Part shown: one piece after another, positions 8,236-19,762 of the stretch
Layout: each line of letters opens with the position of its first letter
Position numbering within the stretch: the first letter of the stretch is position 1
Assembly (NCBI RefSeq): GCF_022712095.1
Contig: NZ_JALAHD010000175.1
Coordinates: 1-40,211 of the forward strand
Length of the DNA stretch: 40,211 nt
DNA from: Chryseobacterium sp.
GTDB taxonomy: Bacteria; Bacteroidota; Bacteroidia; Flavobacteriales; Weeksellaceae
Direction: 5' to 3'
Translations under genes and position numbers: made by a program
The notes under the pieces: model-generated
Databases searched by the model: none
Told to the model about the DNA's origin: nothing
Seen by the model: the letters and a program-made list of their open reading frames with translations, nothing else

Positions 8236-8517
8236 TTAATGATGTCCATGATCATCATGATGTAAGAATGGACCGTGTCCTTTTGGCTGATTGTAGATTA
8301 CTTCTACACCTTCCTGCTCAAATACGTTTTTCCTTCTAATTTCTTCAGGATCAAAAGATTTCCCTTTTCCAAAGTACTCCATTAATCCTTCAGTTAACCA
8401 CATTGGTATTACCAAACCGAAAAACATAAAAATACACCAGAACCCTACTAAAAACATTACAAAAAAGTAGATAGTCCAAAGGAACTGATAAAACGGCCAA
8501 AATGCTGATAACATCAT
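8236..8517 (-). CDS. Small membrane protein of unknown function with His-rich C-terminus
   Basis: ORF with two hydrophobic segments; ends HGPFLHHDDHGHH. Confidence 0.7.
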   Translation of the reverse strand: MMLSAFWPFYQFLWTIYFFVMFLVGFWCIFMFFGLVIPMWLTEGLMEYFGKGKSFDPEEIRRKNVFEQEGVEVIYNQPKGHGPFLHHDDHGHH

Positions 8518-8609
8518 TTTCTAAGATTTTAAGCAAAATTAAGACTTTTTTCCTTTTTGACAAAAGATATAGTCCCTATTTTTTATTATTTATTTTAATT
8601 TTAAACTAA

Positions 8610-10217
8610 TTAGTGAGCCAGATCTGCGAAAAAGTCATTCCCTTTATCATCTGTAATGATAAATGCAGGAAAATCCTTTACTTCAATTTTTCTTACGGCC
8701 TCCATTCCCAACTCCGGGAAATCCACAACTTCTACAGACAAAATATTATCTTTTGCTAAAATTGCAGCCGGACCTCCGATCGAACCTAAGTAAAAACCTC
8801 CATGTTTTTTACATGCATCAGTTACATTTTTGCTTCTGTTTCCTTTTGCAAGCATAATCATACTTCCTCCGTGGCTTTGGAACTCATCTACATAAACGTC
8901 CATTCTTCCTGCCGTAGTTGGACCAAAGCTTCCCGAAGCCATTCCTTCCGGAGTTTTTGCAGGTCCAGCATAGTAAACAGGATGATTTTTAAAATAATCC
9001 GGCATTGGTTTTCCGCTATCAATCAGTTCTTTAATTTTTGCATGGGCAATATCCCTTGCTACAATTAAGGTTCCGTTAAGTTTTAATCTTGTTTTAATCG
9101 GGTATTGAGAAAGTTCAGCCAGCACTTCCGACATAGGTCTGTTCAGATTGATCTCAACAGCTTCTTCAAGATGTGGTGGAGTTTCCGGTAAGAACCTCTT
9201 AGGGTTGGTTTCTAACTGTTCCAGAAAAATACCGTCTTTAGTAATTTTTCCTTTGATATTTCTATCCGCAGAACAGGACACTCCCATTCCTACAGGGCAC
9301 GATGCCGCATGACGGGGAAGTCTGATTACTCTTACATCATGAGTAAGATATTTCCCACCAAACTGAGCTCCAATAGCGCTTTCCTGACATATTTTCTGAA
9401 CTTTGGCTTCCCATTCCAGATCTCTGAAAGCCTGGCCGGCTTCATTTCCTGAAGTAGGCAAATTATCATAATATTTAGCGGAAGCCTTCTTTACAGCTGC
9501 AAGATTAGCTTCTGCCGAAGTTCCTCCGATAACCAACGCCAAATGATAAGGCGGACATGCTGCTGTTCCAAGATCTGAAATTTTCTCTTTAATAAATTCT
9601 TCAAGAGACTTCTCATTAAGTAAAGATTTCGTTTTCTGATACAGGAACGTTTTGTTGGCAGAGCCCCCACCTTTTGTAAGAAACAGAAATTCATAAGAAC
9701 TTCCCTGTTTAGTATACAGATCTATTTGAGCCGGTAGGTTTGAGCCTGAGTTCTTCTCATCAAACATGGTTAATGGAACAACCTGAGAGTATCTCAGATT
9801 TCTTTTCTGATAGGTATTATAAATTCCTTTACTCAGATATTCTCCGTCATCCACTCCAGTATAAACATTTTCTCCTTTTTTTCCCATCACAATAGACGTT
9901 CCTGTATCCTGACAGGAAGGAAGAGCTCCATCAGCAGCCACAGCAGCATTCTGTAAAAGGTTATAAGCTACAAATCTATCATTATCAGTAGCTTCAGGAT
10001 CATCAATAATTCTTTTCAGACTTTCAAGATGGGAAGACCTAAGCATAAAAGAAACATCAGCCATTGCTTCTTCAGCAAGTAATTCCAGGCCTTTAGGATC
10101 AACTATCAAAATTTCTCTGTCCCCCAGTTTTTCAACTCTCACATAATCTGAGGTCAATTTTTTATATTCCGTATCATCTTTCTGAATCGGATACGGATCC
10201 TGATATCTAAATTCCAT
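8610..10217 (-). CDS. Class I (Fe-S) fumarate hydratase
   Basis: 535 aa with class I fumarase motifs ([63 protein letters not shown]). Confidence 0.95.
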   Translation of the reverse strand: MEFRYQDPYPIQKDDTEYKKLTSDYVRVEKLGDREILIVDPKGLELLAEEAMADVSFMLRSSHLESLKRIIDDPEATDNDRFVAYNLLQNAAVAADGALPSCQDTGTSIVMGKKGENVYTGVDDGEYLSKGIYNTYQKRNLRYSQVVPLTMFDEKNSGSNLPAQIDLYTKQGSSYEFLFLTKGGGSANKTFLYQKTKSLLNEKSLEEFIKEKISDLGTAACPPYHLALVIGGTSAEANLAAVKKASAKYYDNLPTSGNEAGQAFRDLEWEAKVQKICQESAIGAQFGGKYLTHDVRVIRLPRHAASCPVGMGVSCSADRNIKGKITKDGIFLEQLETNPKRFLPETPPHLEEAVEINLNRPMSEVLAELSQYPIKTRLKLNGTLIVARDIAHAKIKELIDSGKPMPDYFKNHPVYYAGPAKTPEGMASGSFGPTTAGRMDVYVDEFQSHGGSMIMLAKGNRSKNVTDACKKHGGFYLGSIGGPAAILAKDNILSVEVVDFPELGMEAVRKIEVKDFPAFIITDDKGNDFFADLAH

Positions 10218-10354
10218 TCTACTTTTCTTTATTACAAAAATAGAACATGCATAAGAAAAGATCAGTGGAATCCTACTTCTTAATAGATATTTATAATCAT
10301 TATAAATTGTAAAATATCCATGTAATCCTTAATTTTATAAAAATTTAAACCTCT

Positions 10355-11749
10355 ATGAATTACAGAATAGAAAAAGACACGATGGGAGAAGTGCAGGTTC
10401 CTGCTGATAAGTTTTGGGGTGCACAGACTGAGCGTTCCAGAAACAACTTCAAAATCGGACCGGAGGGTTCCATGCCTCACGAAATTATTGAAGCATTTGC
10501 TTATTTAAAAAAAGCAGCAGCTTATGCCAATGCCGAATTAGGTGTTTTACCTACTGAAAAAAGGGATATGATTTCCAAAGTTTGTGAAGAAATCCTTGAA
10601 GGAAAACTGAATGACCAGTTTCCTTTAGTGATATGGCAAACAGGATCTGGAACACAATCCAACATGAATGTCAATGAGGTGATCTCTAACAGGGCTCACG
10701 TGAATAATGGAGGGAATCTGGGTGAAAAATCAGAAATTCATCCTAATGATGACGTTAACAAATCCCAGTCTTCTAATGACACTTACCCTACCGCAATGCA
10801 CATCGCAGCTTACACAAAAGTGGTGGAAACTACGATTCCTGCGGTAGAAAAACTTAAAAATACCCTGTCTGAAAAAGCAAAAGCTTTTAAAGACGTTGTA
10901 AAAATCGGAAGAACCCATTTAATGGATGCTACTCCTTTAACACTGGGGCAGGAATTCTCCGGATATGCAGCTCAGCTGGAATTCGGCTTGAGAGCTTTAA
11001 AAAATACACTTCCTCATCTATCAGAACTTGCTCTGGGAGGTACAGCTGTAGGGACAGGTCTTAATACTCCGAAAGGATATGATGTAAAAGTGGCAGAATA
11101 TATTGCAAAATTTACTAATCACCCTTTTATCACGGCAGAAAATAAATTTGAGGCGCTCGCAGCTCATGATGCAATCGTAGAGTCTCATGGTGCATTAAAG
11201 CAGTTAGCTGTTTCTTTATTCAAGATAGCACAAGATATCAGATTGTTAGCTTCAGGCCCCCGCTCCGGAATCGGTGAAATTCACATTCCTGAAAATGAAC
11301 CCGGATCTTCTATTATGCCGGGAAAAGTTAATCCTACGCAGAATGAGGCTATGACCATGGTTTGTGCCCAGGTATTAGGAAATGACACTACGATTTCTTT
11401 TGCCGGCACTCAGGGGAATTATGAGCTTAATGTATTTAAACCTGTTATGGCCTTCAACTTTTTACAATCCGCTCAGCTTATTGCTGATGCATGTATTTCA
11501 TTTAATGATCACTGTGCTGTAGGTATTGAGCCTAATTATGAAAGAATTAAAGAATTGGTAGACAAGTCTCTGATGCTGGTAACTGCTTTGAATACACATA
11601 TCGGATATGAAAATGCTGCCAAGATTGCAAAAACAGCCCATAAAAACGGAACAACCCTGAAAGAAGAAGCTGTCAATCTTGGATTACTAACTGCGGAACA
11701 ATTTGATGAGTGGGTAAAGCCGGAAGACATGGTAGGAAGTTTAAAATAA
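10355..11749 (+). CDS. fumC: Class II fumarate hydratase
   Basis: 464 aa; [16 protein letters not shown] signature; [16 protein letters not shown]-terminus. Confidence 0.97.
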   Translation: MNYRIEKDTMGEVQVPADKFWGAQTERSRNNFKIGPEGSMPHEIIEAFAYLKKAAAYANAELGVLPTEKRDMISKVCEEILEGKLNDQFPLVIWQTGSGTQSNMNVNEVISNRAHVNNGGNLGEKSEIHPNDDVNKSQSSNDTYPTAMHIAAYTKVVETTIPAVEKLKNTLSEKAKAFKDVVKIGRTHLMDATPLTLGQEFSGYAAQLEFGLRALKNTLPHLSELALGGTAVGTGLNTPKGYDVKVAEYIAKFTNHPFITAENKFEALAAHDAIVESHGALKQLAVSLFKIAQDIRLLASGPRSGIGEIHIPENEPGSSIMPGKVNPTQNEAMTMVCAQVLGNDTTISFAGTQGNYELNVFKPVMAFNFLQSAQLIADACISFNDHCAVGIEPNYERIKELVDKSLMLVTALNTHIGYENAAKIAKTAHKNGTTLKEEAVNLGLLTAEQFDEWVKPEDMVGSLK

Positions 11750-11862
11750 AAAATGCTATAAAAAACTAACTGTCAATGATATAAATTAAAAAATATATAT
11801 ATTTAAAATATTTTTTTCATATTTTAGTAAGGCAAAAACTTATATCCTCAAAACAAAATATC

Positions 11863-12069
11863 ATGCCTGAAAATCGTTTAAAAAAAGCTGAAAAATTGAA
11901 CCGGGAAAGCCTGAAAACCGTGATGGGAGGACATACTTGCCCTAACAATTTATATCATATCACATGGAACGGCTATCATGGATGTTGTATTCAGGTTCCT
12001 GAAGGAAATCCCTGCAACTCAACTTTATGCCTGATACCTGTAGAAATGTGTGACTCCGGAATTAATTAA
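11863..12069 (+). CDS. Bacteriocin-like small peptide with GG-type leader and Cys-rich core
   Basis: Leader KLNRESLKTVMGG followed by HTCPNNLYHITWNGYHGCCIQVPEGNPCNSTLCLIPVEMCDSGIN (6 Cys). Confidence 0.75.
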   Translation: MPENRLKKAEKLNRESLKTVMGGHTCPNNLYHITWNGYHGCCIQVPEGNPCNSTLCLIPVEMCDSGIN

Positions 12070-12101
12070 TGATTAAATAAAAAGGAAAAAGAAGAGGAAA
12101 A

Positions 12102-12123
12102 GGTCGGAGAAAATTCTCCGATC
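12102..12123 (+). terminator. Terminator hairpin GGTCGGAGAA-AA-TTCTCCGATC followed by TTTTT
   Basis: 10-bp arms with one G-T wobble, then a T tract. Confidence 0.8.
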
Positions 12124-12146
12124 TTTTTGTTTTAAAACAGGTTTTA

Positions 12147-13079
12147 TTATCCTGAAAAACTATCCAGCATGTCCCTTGTCGGAACAAAAAACAATGTTCC
12201 AGTAACAGCTGTACTGAAATCCAGAATCCTATCATAATTGCCGGGAGGGTTTCCTATAAACATGTTGACCAGCATCTTCTGAACCGTACTGAATGTACTT
12301 GCATAGGCAATAAAATAAGTCCCGAATTCATTAGTGGAAGGATTCCCGAATGGCATATTATCCCTGATGATCTTTAATTCTTCTCCATTTTCCCCTTCAA
12401 TATTAGCTAAAGCAATATGAGAGTTGGAAGGCTTTACCTCATCAGCCATTTCAATATCATTTTCTTTTGACCTACCTATCACTTTCTCCTGTTCTTCCGT
12501 AGAGAGGTTTTTCCAGGCTTTCATATCATGAATATATTTTTGGGTAAACAAATAGCTTCCTCCTTTATATTCTGCATCTTCATCTCCTATTTTACCGAAG
12601 TAATCCCTGTCTTCTCCATGCGGGTTTTCCGTTCCGTCCACAAAGCCTAAAATAGACCGGGCATCCCAATATTTGAATCCATGAACCTCCAATATGCTTT
12701 GTGCTACAGGGTTTAAAATATTGGATATTTCTATCGCCATATCAAAGCAAATACTTTTATTATCTGCCCTTATGTGAAAATGTAAATCTCCGGGGGTAGA
12801 AACAGCTATATGTTTATCCCCTTTAATTGCCTCAAAATTAGAAAGTTCTTTAGGCATTGGGGTGGGAAGGTCCAGCATTTTCCATGCTTCATAGCCGATA
12901 CCCATTATACAGCTTGCCCTGCTATCAGGAAATCTATTTAAAACAGAATTATTTAAATTCAGGACCAAAGCACACAGTCTCTGGAAGTTTTCTTTCAACT
13001 GAGGATTATCATTAAGCTTCCATACCATGAAAATAGTATTGGCATTCGGATAATCCGTGACATTTTGTGAATCACTCAT
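12147..13079 (-). CDS. Dyp-type peroxidase
   Basis: GFVDGTENP motif and C-terminal DRILDFSTAVTGTLFFVPTRDML. Confidence 0.93.
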   Translation of the reverse strand: MSDSQNVTDYPNANTIFMVWKLNDNPQLKENFQRLCALVLNLNNSVLNRFPDSRASCIMGIGYEAWKMLDLPTPMPKELSNFEAIKGDKHIAVSTPGDLHFHIRADNKSICFDMAIEISNILNPVAQSILEVHGFKYWDARSILGFVDGTENPHGEDRDYFGKIGDEDAEYKGGSYLFTQKYIHDMKAWKNLSTEEQEKVIGRSKENDIEMADEVKPSNSHIALANIEGENGEELKIIRDNMPFGNPSTNEFGTYFIAYASTFSTVQKMLVNMFIGNPPGNYDRILDFSTAVTGTLFFVPTRDMLDSFSG

Positions 13080-13103
13080 TTCATTTGCATTTAATAATAA
13101 AAA

Positions 13104-13808
13104 TTACTGTACTTGGTCAGCAAAATATTGTTCCAAATCTCTCAATGTTTCCGGATTGGTTCGGATGTCTCTTACCACCTGGCCTTTGTTTACCACCACA
13201 ATTCTGTTACAAACTTCAGTAGTATGTGATAAGTCGTGGCTTGAGATAAGGAAGGTCACTCCATCCTGCTTAGAGAGTTCTTTAATTAAGTTTTTTAATT
13301 TTATCTGTGTAGAAGGGTCAAGGTTAGCAAAAGGCTCATCTAAAATAATGATCTCAGGATTCCCTATAATAGCTCCTACTATTCCTACTTTTTTCTGATT
13401 TCCTTTGGATAGATCCCTGATGTATTTCCCTGATTTCAAAATTTCCCCATTGAAAAAGTCCTGAAATGGAATCAGAAACTGATCTACAGAGTTTTTATTT
13501 TGCCCTCTCAATTCTCCGATAAAATAAAAATATTCCTCAGGAGTAAGGTACCCGATCAGAAAGGTATCATCTATAAAAGCTGAAACTTTACTTTTCCATA
13601 ATTCGGACTCATTTACCTTGATATCGTCGATTCCTACAAATCCTGTCGTAGGCTGAATAAGGTCCAGCATCAGACTGAACAATGTGGTTTTGCCGGCACC
13701 GTTATTTCCTACCAAGCCAAAGGTTTCCCCTTCTGAAATAGCAAGGTCATCAATTTTAAGAACCGTAGCTGTCCCGTATGTTTTGGATAAATTATTTATC
13801 GTTATCAT
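13104..13808 (-). CDS. ABC transporter ATP-binding protein
   Basis: Walker A GNNGAGKTT, signature LSKGNQKKVG, Walker B IIILDEP. Confidence 0.95.
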   Translation of the reverse strand: MITINNLSKTYGTATVLKIDDLAISEGETFGLVGNNGAGKTTLFSLMLDLIQPTTGFVGIDDIKVNESELWKSKVSAFIDDTFLIGYLTPEEYFYFIGELRGQNKNSVDQFLIPFQDFFNGEILKSGKYIRDLSKGNQKKVGIVGAIIGNPEIIILDEPFANLDPSTQIKLKNLIKELSKQDGVTFLISSHDLSHTTEVCNRIVVVNKGQVVRDIRTNPETLRDLEQYFADQVQ

Positions 13809-13813
13809 TCTTA

Positions 13814-15280
13814 TTAATTTTTAGCCTTAAAAGCTTCTATAGTACTATATTTTTCTCTTTTATAATGTCTTATTATGATATCAAATATTTTTTCCCTGAA
13901 CAGAAATCCGATCAGCCCAAGAATCGCAATGCTTATTACACCTGCTGTCATTCCTCCAAAATATTGAGATACTCCGAAAACAGCCATTGGTAAAAGTAGT
14001 TTAGGAATAAGTAATAATAAAGACTTGATATTAAAACTGTTTTTCTGTCCCATCACCTTCTCTTTGGAATTAAGATCAATTTGGTTTTTATTGAAAGCCC
14101 CGGTCCAAAGCGTGAATTGTGAATTAACCCCGATATTGTACAGCCCCGCTGCAAAGAAGGTCAAGTAAATATCCCATCCGAGAATAGCATAGAATAAGGC
14201 AAGCACAATGGAAAAGGAAGTAACGATATTCATAAGCCACCATTTGGCCTTAATATATTCTTTATAGGGAACATTTAGGGTCATCATTAAAGGATAATAG
14301 GAACTGTCGAAAGAGGGCACCCTCTGACCGAACAGGAACTGGAAACCACCTGTCACAAACAATCCCATGAACATCATCATATAAGGTGTCTTATAAATAG
14401 GCGATGTAAACATGAGCAATCCGTAAAAAACAAACATAAGGCTTCCTAAAATGATTCCTTTGGCTACTTTATTACGTTTCAACATTTTAATATCATTATT
14501 GATAAAAGAACCCAACGCTCCGTACTTATTAAGAAAAACAATATTTTCCGTTTTACCTACTGCCTTTTTAGCTTCTAAACCCTGATCCAGATAAAATTCT
14601 TTGCGCAAATACCAGAAGCATATTCCCCAAAGCAGAATAAACAGAAGTAAGGGAAGTAAAGCTATATAAGGGTATGCATAAAGCCCATAGAAAAATACTT
14701 CTGAATAGGATAGAAGTGGAATTATATTATAATAGGTAAGACCTGCCAACACGGCAATCAAGGCTCCTGCAGCAAATACCACCTTTTCTTTATTATTAAA
14801 AAGAATATTGATGAAATTATTAAGATAAAACAAACATGAAACTCCTATCAGCCAGCTTGTAATTTCTAAAAAACTATATCCGTTGAATATCGTAATTAAG
14901 GAAAAACTTATAAAAAAGAAAGAATTAAGCCAACTTAAGGGTGACAGGAAAGTTTTAGCCAATGCATAATTAACAAGTGTTTTTTTAGAAATATTAAGTG
15001 TAAGAAAAGGCTTGATATTCTGAGTAGGCATCTGCTGGACAATATATTTAAAAATAAGATCCATCCCCCATAATACAACCAAAAATCTGGATACCACCTT
15101 TAATGGATCTTCATGCATTTCTTCCTGAATATAATAGAAAGCACCAAATGCACCCCCAATAAGGCACGCCACGAAATACAAAACTCCAAGAATCCGGAAT
15201 ATCTTCATAACAAGATTAATCCCTACAGAGGTCCCCCGAAAGAAACTTTTAATTTCTAACCGCAAAAGTTTAAAAAACAT
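13814..15280 (-). CDS. ABC transporter membrane protein, DUF5687-like
   Basis: Polytopic protein 5 nt upstream of the ATPase gene. Confidence 0.75.
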   Translation of the reverse strand: MFFKLLRLEIKSFFRGTSVGINLVMKIFRILGVLYFVACLIGGAFGAFYYIQEEMHEDPLKVVSRFLVVLWGMDLIFKYIVQQMPTQNIKPFLTLNISKKTLVNYALAKTFLSPLSWLNSFFFISFSLITIFNGYSFLEITSWLIGVSCLFYLNNFINILFNNKEKVVFAAGALIAVLAGLTYYNIIPLLSYSEVFFYGLYAYPYIALLPLLLFILLWGICFWYLRKEFYLDQGLEAKKAVGKTENIVFLNKYGALGSFINNDIKMLKRNKVAKGIILGSLMFVFYGLLMFTSPIYKTPYMMMFMGLFVTGGFQFLFGQRVPSFDSSYYPLMMTLNVPYKEYIKAKWWLMNIVTSFSIVLALFYAILGWDIYLTFFAAGLYNIGVNSQFTLWTGAFNKNQIDLNSKEKVMGQKNSFNIKSLLLLIPKLLLPMAVFGVSQYFGGMTAGVISIAILGLIGFLFREKIFDIIIRHYKREKYSTIEAFKAKN

Positions 15281-15355
15281 ACTTACTTTTTTGCATTAGT
15301 AAATATAATATAAAATATGTTACAGAGTTTCTTAACTTATTATGATTGCATCCAT

Positions 15356-16978
15356 TTATAGGATCTGTACCATATAGTATTCCCCCAATTGTTTACTTCG
15401 CGTATCAGGGTTCAGGAATTTAAGTGAGAGTTTTGTAATTCTGTAATTATCTTCTTTCTTAATTAAAATAAATTTCTTCTTGATATTCTTCATATCCTCT
15501 TCATTTAAAATCAGGTAATCCCCGGATTTTACTTTATCAAGGTCTACACGCTGGAAGTTGTTATGAGCATAAAAATCAAAAGCCCATGTTCCATATCCTT
15601 TGGGAACTCTAATTTTTTGAAGATTGATATGATGGTTATTTACGAAGCGGGCCAGTTTCAGACTTCCCTGATATTGAGTAAGTATAGGATAGAATTGAGA
15701 ATTAAGATACATATTCACACAAATGGCAAACATAAATGACACCACTACATATTTATGAAAAAGGCTGTCTTTCCTGAAAACAAAAAAGAGTAAAACACCT
15801 GTAAGGATAAGAGTACAAATAAACATAGGTAGATTCGGGACCTTTGTGAAGAAAAAAGTGAGTAAGATAATTCCTGTAAGAGATAAAAACACAAAAACTA
15901 CCTGAACCACATAAAGTAATCTGATCGTCTTTCTCTTTTCATTATCCAGCAAATTAAAAAGGTAATATGCTGTAAATATAGACAGTATAGGAATAATACC
16001 ATTCATATAATGAGGCAGCTTAAATTTAGACCAAGAAAACAGAAGAATAGTAATCCAAAATCCTCCAATCGTAAGAAACTCGGGTGTAATATTACTTTTA
16101 AAGGATTTTCGGAATAAAAAAATAGTCTTTTCAAAAATCCCACTATAAAATAGGATAGAAAAGGGAAGAAACAGCCATAGTAATGAATGGAAAAAGAAAA
16201 AGTAATCTGAATTGGTTTTCTCAAATCCTTCGGCAGTCATACGATTATAACTTTGATTAAAAAGAATAAAACCTATTCCCTCTTTCCCGAACTGATAATA
16301 ATAGGAATAAAGTATCGGAACTACTCCTATTATAAAAGCCAGCATAACTAACAAGAGTTTTTTATTAAAGAATTGTTTCCACTCTTTTGAATAAATGAGA
16401 TAAGAGAAAATACAAAGCCCTATAATCACCACCGCCATCATTCCCTTGGAAGAAAAAGCCATCGCTATTCCAAACCCTGACAGCAATGCTGCGAGTGCTT
16501 TACCATTTTTGATAAAAGAAATCAGTTGCCAGATAGAGAATATGATAAAACCCGTTAATACAGCATCCGTCCTCACATCATGTGCGGAAAGGATGATCGT
16601 CTGTGACGACAGAAATATCAACGAAGCCAGATAGCTGAGATTTTCATTCTCATAGAGCAGGTCAGCTAATTTTTTAGTGGAATAAGCCGCCAATATAATA
16701 CATAAAAAGGCAGGAATTCTATAAGCAATATCATTGATTCCAAATATTTTCATGAAAAGAGCAGCTAGCCAAAAGTGAAGATGGGGCTTATCCAGATAAG
16801 GGCTATCTCCTTTATACAGTTCTAAAAAATTATCACTTAGGGTCATTCTCATCGCCATGGAGGCATGCTGTGCAGAGTCATTCTCCATAAGCGGGATAAA
16901 AAGACCGGAAATATAGACCAATGCAAACAGGAGATAAAGAATGGTAATCTGGGAAGAGGACAGAAGGCTTTTTTGCAT
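15356..16978 (-). CDS. ArnT/GT39-like glycosyltransferase
   Basis: Polytopic; ENDSAQHASMAMRM and YLDKPHLHFWL typical of the ArnT/PMT superfamily. Confidence 0.85.
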   Translation of the reverse strand: MQKSLLSSSQITILYLLFALVYISGLFIPLMENDSAQHASMAMRMTLSDNFLELYKGDSPYLDKPHLHFWLAALFMKIFGINDIAYRIPAFLCIILAAYSTKKLADLLYENENLSYLASLIFLSSQTIILSAHDVRTDAVLTGFIIFSIWQLISFIKNGKALAALLSGFGIAMAFSSKGMMAVVIIGLCIFSYLIYSKEWKQFFNKKLLLVMLAFIIGVVPILYSYYYQFGKEGIGFILFNQSYNRMTAEGFEKTNSDYFFFFHSLLWLFLPFSILFYSGIFEKTIFLFRKSFKSNITPEFLTIGGFWITILLFSWSKFKLPHYMNGIIPILSIFTAYYLFNLLDNEKRKTIRLLYVVQVVFVFLSLTGIILLTFFFTKVPNLPMFICTLILTGVLLFFVFRKDSLFHKYVVVSFMFAICVNMYLNSQFYPILTQYQGSLKLARFVNNHHINLQKIRVPKGYGTWAFDFYAHNNFQRVDLDKVKSGDYLILNEEDMKNIKKKFILIKKEDNYRITKLSLKFLNPDTRSKQLGEYYMVQIL

Positions 16979-17087
16979 AAGGCTCTTATTTTGACACCCT
17001 AAAATTAGGTACAGCTTTAACCTTAAGACCTTTAAAAATCTTTAACTATTCTTTACATTTATGTTTCAAAATTGAAATAAGCGGCTC

Positions 17088-18737
17088 CTAACCTATAAGT
17101 TCTCTGGCTTGTGCCAAAGCAGCATCAGTGATTTTGCTTCCCGAAAGAAGCTGAGCGATCTCATTGAGCTTCTCTTCATCATTAAGAGTAATAATAGTGG
17201 ATTGGGTTTTTCCTGAAATATCTTCCTTCACCACTTTATAATTATTATTTCCTTTTGCAGCTACCTGTGCCAGGTGAGAGATCACGATCAACTGCATATC
17301 CTCAGACATTTCCCGCATAAGGTTTCCAATTTCTTCTGCGACCTTTCCTGAAACTCCGGCATCAATTTCATCCAGAATCAGTGTAGGGAGCTCATCGCTT
17401 TCTGCAATAATTTTCTTTACAGCCAACATCACCCTTGACCTTTCCCCTCCAGAAATAGCCGTCTGAATCGGTTTCAAAGGGAATCCAGAGTTCGCCTGGA
17501 ATAATAACTGAATATTTTCTTTACCAAAAGAATCAAATTCCGGAGCATCCTTTAGTTCTATATCCACTTTTGCTTTTTCCAGCCCAAGCTTCTTTAAGAG
17601 CCCTTCAGCTTTTTGTACAAATACAGGAATACTTTCTTTTCGGTTTTGGGAAAGTTTTCCGGCAAGTTCCTGAAGCTCTTTTTCCTTATTTACAATATTA
17701 TGTTCTATTTCTGCAATAGCAAATTCCAGTTCTTCAGCTCCTTTTTGTTCACCAGATAATTGATCTCTGATTTCTTTCAGCTCATTGACGTCAGAAACAT
17801 TATGTTTGAGAAATAATGTATTGAGTTTATTATTAAGTTCTGATAATAAAGCCAAGTGTTCCGGATTGACTTCAATTTTTTCAGATTCATTTTCCAGTTC
17901 GGCAATGATATCCTTTAACTCTACAAAAGTTTCTTCCAACCTTTGATCCAGTGCTGAAAAACTTACGGAAACATCGGCTATTTTAGATAATTTAGCTTTG
18001 GCTTCATTAAAGAAGGATAATATACCAATTTCTTCCTGCTGAAAACGTGATAAAATCTGACTGAGATTCTCGGAGATCATTTCTGCATTTTCCTGAATGG
18101 AAAGCTGTCCCAGCATATCTTCATAGTCTATATCATCCAGCTCTATTTCTTCCAGTTCACTTAGCAGGAATTGCTTATAATCACTTTCTTGCTTTGAATC
18201 GTTCAACTGGTTCTGCAACTTTTTAAGCTGAAGTTTCAAACTTTGAAATTCAGAAAACTCATGCTGATAATCTTCTATTAAAGTTTTATTTTCTGAGAGC
18301 CCATCAATAATTTTAAACTGGTATTCCGAAGTAAAAAGATTGGAAGTTTCAAATTGAGAATGGATATCGATCAATTGAGAAGAAAGTTCTTTAAGAATAT
18401 CTAATGTTACGGGAACATCATTGATAAATGCCCTTGATTTTCCTGATGGGAGAATCTCTCGTCTGATAATTGTCTGATGTTCATAATCCAGATCATTTTC
18501 AATAAAGAACTTTTTAAAACGGTTATTTAATGCAAACTCCGTTTCCACCACACTTTTTTCCTCCGCATTGGATATGGATTTCAGATCAGCCCTTTCACCT
18601 AGAATAAGTCGCAGGGCTCCTAAAATAATAGATTTACCTGCACCAGTCTCACCGGTAATTACCTGAAGACCATTATGTAATGAAACATCCAGGGTATCAA
18701 TTAATGCGAAATTTTTAATAAAGATTCTCGAAAGCAT
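17088..18737 (-). CDS. recN: DNA repair protein RecN
   Basis: N-terminal MLSRIFIKNFALID, GETGAGKSI, ISGGERSRVMLAVK, LDEIDAGVSG. Confidence 0.97.
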   Translation of the reverse strand: MLSRIFIKNFALIDTLDVSLHNGLQVITGETGAGKSIILGALRLILGERADLKSISNAEEKSVVETEFALNNRFKKFFIENDLDYEHQTIIRREILPSGKSRAFINDVPVTLDILKELSSQLIDIHSQFETSNLFTSEYQFKIIDGLSENKTLIEDYQHEFSEFQSLKLQLKKLQNQLNDSKQESDYKQFLLSELEEIELDDIDYEDMLGQLSIQENAEMISENLSQILSRFQQEEIGILSFFNEAKAKLSKIADVSVSFSALDQRLEETFVELKDIIAELENESEKIEVNPEHLALLSELNNKLNTLFLKHNVSDVNELKEIRDQLSGEQKGAEELEFAIAEIEHNIVNKEKELQELAGKLSQNRKESIPVFVQKAEGLLKKLGLEKAKVDIELKDAPEFDSFGKENIQLLFQANSGFPLKPIQTAISGGERSRVMLAVKKIIAESDELPTLILDEIDAGVSGKVAEEIGNLMREMSEDMQLIVISHLAQVAAKGNNNYKVVKEDISGKTQSTIITLNDEEKLNEIAQLLSGSKITDAALAQARELIG

Positions 18738-18765
18738 GGATCAATAGCAATTACTTTAAGTAATG

Positions 18766-18796
18766 CAAATATAGAGTTTTAGATTTCAGTATTCAA
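18766..18796 (-). promoter_or_regulatory. Putative promoter for recN (minus strand TTGA-N19-TATATTTG)
   Basis: Matches Bacteroidetes -33/-7 consensus upstream of recN. Confidence 0.5.
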
Positions 18797-18823
18797 GGGA
18801 AGCGTAATTATAATATAAGAGTG

Positions 18824-19726
18824 CTATTTCCATTTATTCCACTTAGAATCTGTATACTTTGGTGCAAAAGTTATCATCAGCTGCTTCAGGTCATTAAGAA
18901 CGACTCCTCCATTATTTCCTGAATTGAAAATATTGAAGATCTCATCACTCTTATTGTCCATAAACAAGTTGAAAAAATAATTTTGCTGGAAGGAGTTTTC
19001 GTACATTTTCAGTCTCATGAGCGCATCAAAAATAACTTTCTTAGCGGTTGTCTGGTCCTGATTGAATAAGTTATCCAAACCCGATCTGTGATAAGTATAC
19101 AAAGTAGTCCTTAGCTGGGCCATATTAGGATTAATAATTTCACCTATTAAAATAGCTCGGCTGCGGGGCTCATTGATCAGATTCCATCCTTCATACCCTC
19201 TGTTCTGGCTATTCTGAGCAATCTGTTGGGCCTTTGCAAACCAAGGTGACCCTCCCATCGACTGGAAACTATCTGCATCATATCCCAGTATCAGATATAC
19301 GTAAAAGCTTACTACATCAATCAGGTTTTTACCTGAAAATTGTCTTTCATTGAATATAAGATTTTCATTCTCTACATATTCAAAAGCAAATTTAGTATCC
19401 TGAAGATTAATAAGCGGAGATTCGTACGTCGTATTATAAACAGGGCGCACTGCCTGAATCACAATATTTCCTTTGTATGTATTACTATTTCTCTCTGTTA
19501 AAACAATCGCAAAATTAGCTTTTATCTTCTCAAAATTCTGAAGTTTTTTACCTGTCCAGCTTGTATTATTAATAAAATCTCTAAGACTTTTCTCCAGAGC
19601 TTTATAAGCCTGCTGGTTACTTCCTGAAATCTGTTGAGAGTTAACCTGAACTGTCGCCAGTAATTCCTGACCCCAGCCAAGATTAAATAAAAAAACCAAT
19701 AGGAATATGCTTATTATTTTTTTCAT
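18824..19726 (-). CDS. porD: DUF4835 family, PorD-like type IX secretion protein
   Basis: Signal peptide; QELLATVQVNSQQISGSNQQAYKALEKSLRDFINNTSW and FYVYLILGYDADSF typical of the family; located next to coaBC. Confidence 0.85.
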   Translation of the reverse strand: MKKIISIFLLVFLFNLGWGQELLATVQVNSQQISGSNQQAYKALEKSLRDFINNTSWTGKKLQNFEKIKANFAIVLTERNSNTYKGNIVIQAVRPVYNTTYESPLINLQDTKFAFEYVENENLIFNERQFSGKNLIDVVSFYVYLILGYDADSFQSMGGSPWFAKAQQIAQNSQNRGYEGWNLINEPRSRAILIGEIINPNMAQLRTTLYTYHRSGLDNLFNQDQTTAKKVIFDALMRLKMYENSFQQNYFFNLFMDNKSDEIFNIFNSGNNGGVVLNDLKQLMITFAPKYTDSKWNKWK

Positions 19727-19762
19727 TATCGAGTAAAAATTGAGAACGGAAATTTATTAAAT

